11,045 nt of DNA, from assembly GCA_002492335.1 (NCBI GenBank), contig DKYD01000078.1, positions 1 through 11,045 of the forward strand. Reading direction: 5' to 3'. Positions 6,398 to 11,045 of this stretch are shown here, in pieces. The DNA comes from Lachnospiraceae bacterium UBA7109 (GTDB lineage: Bacteria; Bacillota; Clostridia; Lachnospirales; Lachnospiraceae). Each line of letters begins with the position of its first letter. Position 1 is the first letter of the stretch. The notes beneath the pieces are model-generated. The model ran no database searches, was not told the DNA's origin, and saw nothing but the letters and a program-made list of their open reading frames with translations. The translations under genes and the position numbers were made by a program.

Positions 6398-8962
6398 TTA
6401 GTCCAAAACCTTCCACGCCATCAGCTCCCTGATTGCCTCAAGCGATGAGCCGATTGTCTTCTGATTATCTTCCAATTCAATGATTTTGTCGGTTTCTTCC
6501 TTTATCAGTTCTGCCATTTCTCTCAACTGCGGGTTATATTCTGTAATATTCGTCTCAATAGCAGAAGCAAGGCTTTGTTCCCAGTTTTTAAAACTTGTAA
6601 AATAGCTGTTATTCATTTCCGCCGCTATTGCACTTATATTCTTACGTATCTTTTCATTATAAGTTCCTGCAAGTCTCTTCGTATTTAGCTTCTCTAAATC
6701 TGCAAGCTGAAGCCCCAACACATTTCCCCGCAGAAAACGCTTTTTAATAAAGATACTATCTGCATCATCATTAAACTCCAATGGCCGATAATTTATAATG
6801 ATATCAGATAATTCGTTCCGCTGCCCTGCCGACAGGGCTTCTGATCCTGTGATAATCTCAATCAGCCTGTTTCTGAGTTGCTGCGCGTCGGCATACCATT
6901 GCTTTTTTAACACATCACTTAATATATCCTTCGCTGAAAGAACATTTTTCTTGTATTCCTCAACCACTATTTCCATCAAAGCATCAGCTGTGGCTTTATC
7001 TATCTCGCGTTCAGCGGAGCCCTTCTCGTCTTTGCTTTCCTGCATTATTTTGTAGTCTCTTACAAGATCATCCTTCATCATTTTCACAGTATCCAGAACA
7101 TTCCTTCTGCGCAGATTCTGGGCGTTCCATTTCAAGTGATCCACCAGACGCACTTTTGTTCTTTCAAAATCTTTTTCCTGAGCAGCATAATTGCTCTCCT
7201 TTGAATTCTGCTCCCAAATCTCTTTTTCCAGCCCGTCCAACATCTCCTGCGTATAAGTATAATTCAGATTGCCATCCAGATAAGATTTCAGGAATGCCCT
7301 GGAGCCTTTGTCAAATTCAGTTTCTTTCTCCTGAACCTCTTTTGTGATATTGTCAATCAACTGCAATTTTGTCGTCTCAAGTTCCTTTTTTCTTGTCTCT
7401 CTTCTCCTTTTTAGAGATTCCGTTCTATAAATTATTCGTTTGTTCGTCTCATCAATTACATCATTTAAAAACATATACACCATCTGACATTTGTTATACG
7501 CCGCATGCTTACTGGCAAAATTCTCCATCTCCTTCTCAATACAGTATAATCCACTGTTCACATAAATCAGATTTGAAGCTTTCGCGGCATCCTCCAGAGC
7601 ACTGCTTTTTATTTGTTCCGGCATAATATTATATTTGTATAACTCCACATAATCCTCATCTTCCGGATCCAAATACATTTCCTGTTGAGAGCGATATGTT
7701 TTCCGGTAATGCTTGTCTTTCAGCTCACCATCATTTTTTGCCCCCAGTCCCATAATGGAGGAAACAAAGTAAATCCCTCCGGCATACATTTTTTCAACGG
7801 CATTGTACTCTAAAATGTCTTTAACCTGTTCTTTGGAAAATCCCTTTTCCGGCAAATCCGCACCGTCCGCCTTATTAACCACAATCATGGTAAACCGTTT
7901 GTCTAATGCCTTAATCCCGAATATCTTATCACACAGGCTTGCATTGTCTTCACTGTCAATGGAATCATATTGTGTGATCCAGACCGGTATCCCATTGGAG
8001 AAGCCTTCCAATGCTTCCGCCAGAACTTTTGAATGTTCCTTGTTGGAAGCAGAATTAGAACCGGGCGTATCAAAAATAACAAATTTATTGAACGATTGCC
8101 CGATGCCATTCTTCGAAAATGGAATCTCCAGTTCTATTACGTTACCGATTACAATTTGATTCTTATCTTTCTTTTCGAAGCCATTGATCAGTTCAAGCGC
8201 GCAGCTGACTACCGACAACATATCATCCTTCTGGCCTTCTTGTACCGCCCTGTTTATTTCCTGTACAATTTCACTTTCCGGATTGCCATTCTGAACCCTG
8301 TATGTATTTCCCTCAAAAGAAAGAATAATATCTTCATCTTTATATTGAAATTTGATTCTCGCCCTGTCTTCCTGGGTAGAACGTTCAATCTGGTATATTT
8401 TTGCCGTAACCGGGTCTCCACCGCTGGGAAGTACCTCGCCGCCAATCAGAGCATTGATAAATGTCGACTTTCCGGCACTGTAATTTCCAAACACACAGAT
8501 CGGAATGATATCATCCAGAGCACCGGAAACTTTTCCCAGATTCCTCTTTACCCTTTCATCATCGCGCACTATCTTTTCTATGATCGGATGTACCACTTCA
8601 AAAGTTTCCTTGATATCTCTCAGAATATCCCTTGCATTCTCCAATGTTCTCACACTTCTTGTCAATGTAATCTTGTTGCATATACTCTCAGCATGGCATA
8701 CAGCCTCCACCTCAGCATAATCATCCCGCGTTCCTTCGAATATCACCTCCACCTTTTCACTGCCTGCATAGTATTCTGCTATTATAATATCGATAATTTC
8801 CTTAATCTTAAAAGGCAAAAAAGCTTTCCCCGATTCATCCTCGCGCAATCGGCTGTTAATATTGCTGTTCTTAATATCTTCCCATTCTTCAATTTCCTTA
8901 TTATAACTGAAATAAGATATCTCCCTCTCATATGGATTGCTGATTATTTTTATCCTGGCCAT
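6398..8962 (-). CDS. Dynamin-like GTPase (854 aa)
   Basis: A complete large GTPase of the bacterial dynamin family. All four GTP-binding motifs are visible: G1 GNYSAGKS (159-166), G2 threonine in DPVTAKI (183-189), G3 DTPG (298-301) and G4 NKAD (363-366). Residues 1-100 form a mixed domain before the GTPase that I cannot name. From about 440 to the end the protein is almost wholly helical and charged, with a coiled-coil-like stretch at 505-550, as expected for a dynamin stalk or helical bundle. No transmembrane segment or signal peptide is visible, so it is probably cytosolic and acts peripherally at membranes. The ATG at 8962 has AGGAGA at 8969-8974, six nt upstream, which fixes the start. 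It follows the STAND gene by 43 nt and precedes the HerA-like gene by 13 nt. Bacterial dynamins fuse, sever or protect membranes, and some act against phages; a role in defence or toxin handling here is inferred from context. Confidence 0.93.
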   Translation of the reverse strand: MARIKIISNPYEREISYFSYNKEIEEWEDIKNSNINSRLREDESGKAFLPFKIKEIIDIIIAEYYAGSEKVEVIFEGTRDDYAEVEAVCHAESICNKITLTRSVRTLENARDILRDIKETFEVVHPIIEKIVRDDERVKRNLGKVSGALDDIIPICVFGNYSAGKSTFINALIGGEVLPSGGDPVTAKIYQIERSTQEDRARIKFQYKDEDIILSFEGNTYRVQNGNPESEIVQEINRAVQEGQKDDMLSVVSCALELINGFEKKDKNQIVIGNVIELEIPFSKNGIGQSFNKFVIFDTPGSNSASNKEHSKVLAEALEGFSNGIPVWITQYDSIDSEDNASLCDKIFGIKALDKRFTMIVVNKADGADLPEKGFSKEQVKDILEYNAVEKMYAGGIYFVSSIMGLGAKNDGELKDKHYRKTYRSQQEMYLDPEDEDYVELYKYNIMPEQIKSSALEDAAKASNLIYVNSGLYCIEKEMENFASKHAAYNKCQMVYMFLNDVIDETNKRIIYRTESLKRRRETRKKELETTKLQLIDNITKEVQEKETEFDKGSRAFLKSYLDGNLNYTYTQEMLDGLEKEIWEQNSKESNYAAQEKDFERTKVRLVDHLKWNAQNLRRRNVLDTVKMMKDDLVRDYKIMQESKDEKGSAEREIDKATADALMEIVVEEYKKNVLSAKDILSDVLKKQWYADAQQLRNRLIEIITGSEALSAGQRNELSDIIINYRPLEFNDDADSIFIKKRFLRGNVLGLQLADLEKLNTKRLAGTYNEKIRKNISAIAAEMNNSYFTSFKNWEQSLASAIETNITEYNPQLREMAELIKEETDKIIELEDNQKTIGSSLEAIRELMAWKVLD

Positions 8963-9005
8963 AATTCTTCTCCTGTATCTTTATTTTTTCTCATATCAAC
9001 CACGC

Positions 9006-11045
9006 TCATTGCCGCTTTACCGCATTCATATCTCCCCCAAACACCTCCCCCCGATAATCCTCCGCAATCACCTTCACCACCCCCACGTCCCTATTCTTCA
9101 GATTCTCCTCATCAATCACCCCAATAACCTCCCTGCACTTCTCAAAATTCCCGCTCAAATAATACACATCCAGCAAACATGCATACAAATCCACCTTCTT
9201 CCGAATATACGGAATGACTCCCCTGTACTCCTCCTTCCCGCACATGCGGATGCCCTCTTTCAGCTTTTCTGCGGCCTCCTCATATCTCCCGAACTCATAA
9301 AGCATATTTGACCAGGGGCGCACAATGGAAGATATAATCCTTAAATCGGTATGTGATGTGGCTCTCGAGACTTTCTCTGCATCCGCCATAACCCGCATCA
9401 TACTTTCATAATCCTCATCCATATAAGTATGGTACCATCCCTTCACAACATCATAGTCCAGCCTTGTCAGGGATGTTTCAACAGAAGGCAGCAGGCTTTC
9501 CCGCACGGTAAAACCGCCAGCTGTATATGGCTTCACGGCATCAAACAGTTTCAGCATTTCCTTATGCCTTCCGGGATAGGCGATAATCAGCAGATGTGCT
9601 TTCGTCAGCAACGCACTGATATAGTAAAACCTGGCGCCGCCCGCTTTCTCTTTCTTCAGGCAGCGGATTGCCCTGTCGACGGCCTTAAGCCTCCTGCGGA
9701 CATCAGCCGCATGGCGCCCTCTGTAATAATCTCCCGCGATTACATAGTCATAATAATCCGCCAACGCTAAATAATAACGGCCTGAAATATAACGGCTTCC
9801 GTATTTTCCGGCTGCTTTTTCCAAATTCTTCAATTCGGAATATGCCATTTCCAACTTACCCTGTTCTCCATAAACCCTGATAACCCTGCAGTAGAGTTCT
9901 AAAAGTCCTTCTCCTCCCTCAGGAATGTTTCCATACTCTGACTCCTCATGAAGCAGCTTTCCTGCATGTTCCAGAATGTATTCCTCTCTGTCAAGCGGCA
10001 TGTGCATAAGCGTCTCATATAATAAAACATAATATTCTTTTCTCTGTTTCAGGACAACTTCTTTTCCGCTGTTGTCCAGCACGCTCTCTGCTATACGCAG
10101 CCAGTCAAGAAGGTTCCTGTAACACATCCCCATCCCATACTGCCTTTCTCTCCGTATATCTGTCCCAGGCCACTGTCCCTCATTTCCCCCGCTGCCTTTT
10201 CCTTCCGCCGCTTCAATCTGTCCGGAAATGCTGTCTGCAAGCACAGCGAATGCCCTTCCGCACTTCTCCGTCCACTCCCACTGCCTGATCACTTCATGCA
10301 CCACCGGATGAACCGACAGGATTCCGCCCTCTGCCTGCACCCATCCCGCCCTGGCCAGCCCGTTAAGCACATCCTTAACCGTTCCTTTCTTCGCCTCCAG
10401 CCAATCCGGCGCATTCATAGCATCCGGCACAATCATGTCCGAAAAAGCATTTATCTCCACACCCGAAAACGGAAACAGCGACAACACTTTCAGTATCACC
10501 CTTTCCCCGTCTTCCATATGCCCCGCCGCAAAAAGCATGCTGATGATATCCGAAACCTTCTCGTAAAACAGCATCTGATCCTTCACATAATCCACCCTTT
10601 CGGGCGCAATGTTTCCGAAGCCCCTCTCCTTCAGAAGCTGCGCAGCCTCCGAAACGGAGATGTGGCTGCACTCAATCTGTCTGGCAATCAGCTGAAGCGC
10701 CAGCGTATGCCCGGATACCCTGTCAATGATATCCTCCAGGCAATCCCGTTCCTCTTCGTCAATCTCCCTGCGGGCATACCTTTCAAACATTGTGCACAAG
10801 TCTTCCCGTGCTCCAATGGCCCCCAGGCGCAGAGTCTCATATCCGGTTTCCGGCTTATCTTCTCTCGTTACAGCGATAACTTTCCATCCTATGTCCAGAA
10901 CAGTTCTGAAATCCTCATCCGGCTCTCCCTCAAAATTGTCCGCCACCAGAAGCATCCTTTTCCCGGCTGCCAGATCCCGAAGTATTTTTCCTTTTCTGGT
11001 AAAATAGTCGGACTCGCTTTCTTCCTTTCTTCTATCCACGATATG
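9006..11045 (-). CDS. STAND/NB-ARC-like NTPase with helical-repeat tail, partial (5' end off window)
   Basis: This is the C-terminal 679 codons of a signal-transducing NTPase. The frame is open through the right edge; the first possible start in view is a GTG at 11039, which I read as an internal valine. Numbering from that codon, LLVADNF (30-36) looks like the NB-ARC kinase-2/Walker B strand, VIAVTRE (54-60) like the following RNBS-B/sensor strand, and SGHTLAL (109-115) like the GLPL motif. A winged-helix-like segment (about 180-256) ends in LSVHPVVHEVIR, in the place of the MHD motif. Residues 300-677 are helical and TPR-like, with clear TPR-type helices at 577-600 and 617-640. The Walker A loop and any N-terminal effector must lie upstream. 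In this family the repeats usually sense a trigger and the NTPase oligomerises. It lies 43 nt before the dynamin gene, so it is probably co-transcribed. It is noticeably more GC-rich than the genes to its left. The fold call is firm; the trigger and effector are unknown. Confidence 0.8.
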   Translation of the reverse strand, partial: HIVDRRKEESESDYFTRKGKILRDLAAGKRMLLVADNFEGEPDEDFRTVLDIGWKVIAVTREDKPETGYETLRLGAIGAREDLCTMFERYARREIDEEERDCLEDIIDRVSGHTLALQLIARQIECSHISVSEAAQLLKERGFGNIAPERVDYVKDQMLFYEKVSDIISMLFAAGHMEDGERVILKVLSLFPFSGVEINAFSDMIVPDAMNAPDWLEAKKGTVKDVLNGLARAGWVQAEGGILSVHPVVHEVIRQWEWTEKCGRAFAVLADSISGQIEAAEGKGSGGNEGQWPGTDIRRERQYGMGMCYRNLLDWLRIAESVLDNSGKEVVLKQRKEYYVLLYETLMHMPLDREEYILEHAGKLLHEESEYGNIPEGGEGLLELYCRVIRVYGEQGKLEMAYSELKNLEKAAGKYGSRYISGRYYLALADYYDYVIAGDYYRGRHAADVRRRLKAVDRAIRCLKKEKAGGARFYYISALLTKAHLLIIAYPGRHKEMLKLFDAVKPYTAGGFTVRESLLPSVETSLTRLDYDVVKGWYHTYMDEDYESMMRVMADAEKVSRATSHTDLRIISSIVRPWSNMLYEFGRYEEAAEKLKEGIRMCGKEEYRGVIPYIRKKVDLYACLLDVYYLSGNFEKCREVIGVIDEENLKNRDVGVVKVIAEDYRGEVFGGDMNAVKRQ

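Noticed and set aside
8033..9127. A 364-codon open frame on the plus strand opposite the dynamin gene
   Set aside because: It lies antisense to a gene with all GTPase motifs, shows no recognisable domain, and its composition is what the opposite strand of a coding region gives.
10375..10671. A 98-codon minus-strand frame inside the STAND gene
   Set aside because: It is a shifted frame of the STAND gene, rich in Gly/Cys/His, with no ribosome site.
11037..11039. GTG as the start of the STAND gene
   Set aside because: The frame remains open to the edge, and the protein from here would lack the Walker A loop that must precede the visible Walker B strand.
1..11045. CRISPR arrays, tRNA or rRNA genes, insertion-sequence transposases
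   Set aside because: I saw no regularly spaced repeats, no cloverleaf or rRNA-like sequence and no transposase motifs on either strand.

Overview
The window looks like part of a chromosomal accessory region of a gut-type Clostridia/Lachnospiraceae bacterium (Firmicutes). The inference rests on strong AGGAG-type ribosome binding sites, a YeeF-like nuclease next to a YezG/DUF600-like immunity protein, and a zinc-ribbon/PASTA-like protein of a kind I associate with Lachnospiraceae. No taxonomic marker gene is present, so the assignment is tentative. Every gene I accept is on the minus strand, so transcription runs from right to left.

Layout in transcription order: (1) 11045-9006, the C-terminal part of a STAND/NB-ARC-type NTPase with a helical-repeat (TPR-like) tail; its P-loop and any N-terminal effector domain lie beyond the right edge. 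(2) 8962-6398, a complete 854-residue dynamin-like GTPase. (3) 6384-2692, a complete 1230-residue HerA-like (DUF87-type) ATPase with a long Ser/Thr/Ala/Gly/Asn-rich region before its motor domain. (4) 2692-2027, a stand-alone YeeF-type DNA/RNA non-specific endonuclease toxin of 221 residues with no recognisable LXG delivery domain. (5) 2023-1646, its probable YezG-like immunity protein. (6) 1588-400, a zinc-ribbon protein with two C-terminal PASTA-like repeats, broken by an in-frame amber codon and a one-base frameshift. The last ~400 bases hold no gene but contain an imperfect inverted repeat and a leftward extended -10 promoter, with a Shine-Dalgarno at the very edge that points to a gene outside the window.

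Spacing is operon-like: 43 nt between genes 1 and 2, 13 nt between 2 and 3, a 1-nt TGATG overlap between 3 and 4, 3 nt between 4 and 5, and 57 nt before the broken gene. No internal terminator or promoter is obvious. The core is a threat-sensing STAND NTPase, a membrane-acting dynamin and a HerA pump/translocase, with a nuclease toxin/immunity pair translationally attached. This suggests a conflict or defence island, or a toxin-deployment system. I do not know of a described system with exactly this set. The AT content rises visibly from the STAND gene (right) toward the toxin/immunity/zinc-ribbon end (left), which suggests a mosaic assembled from separately acquired parts.
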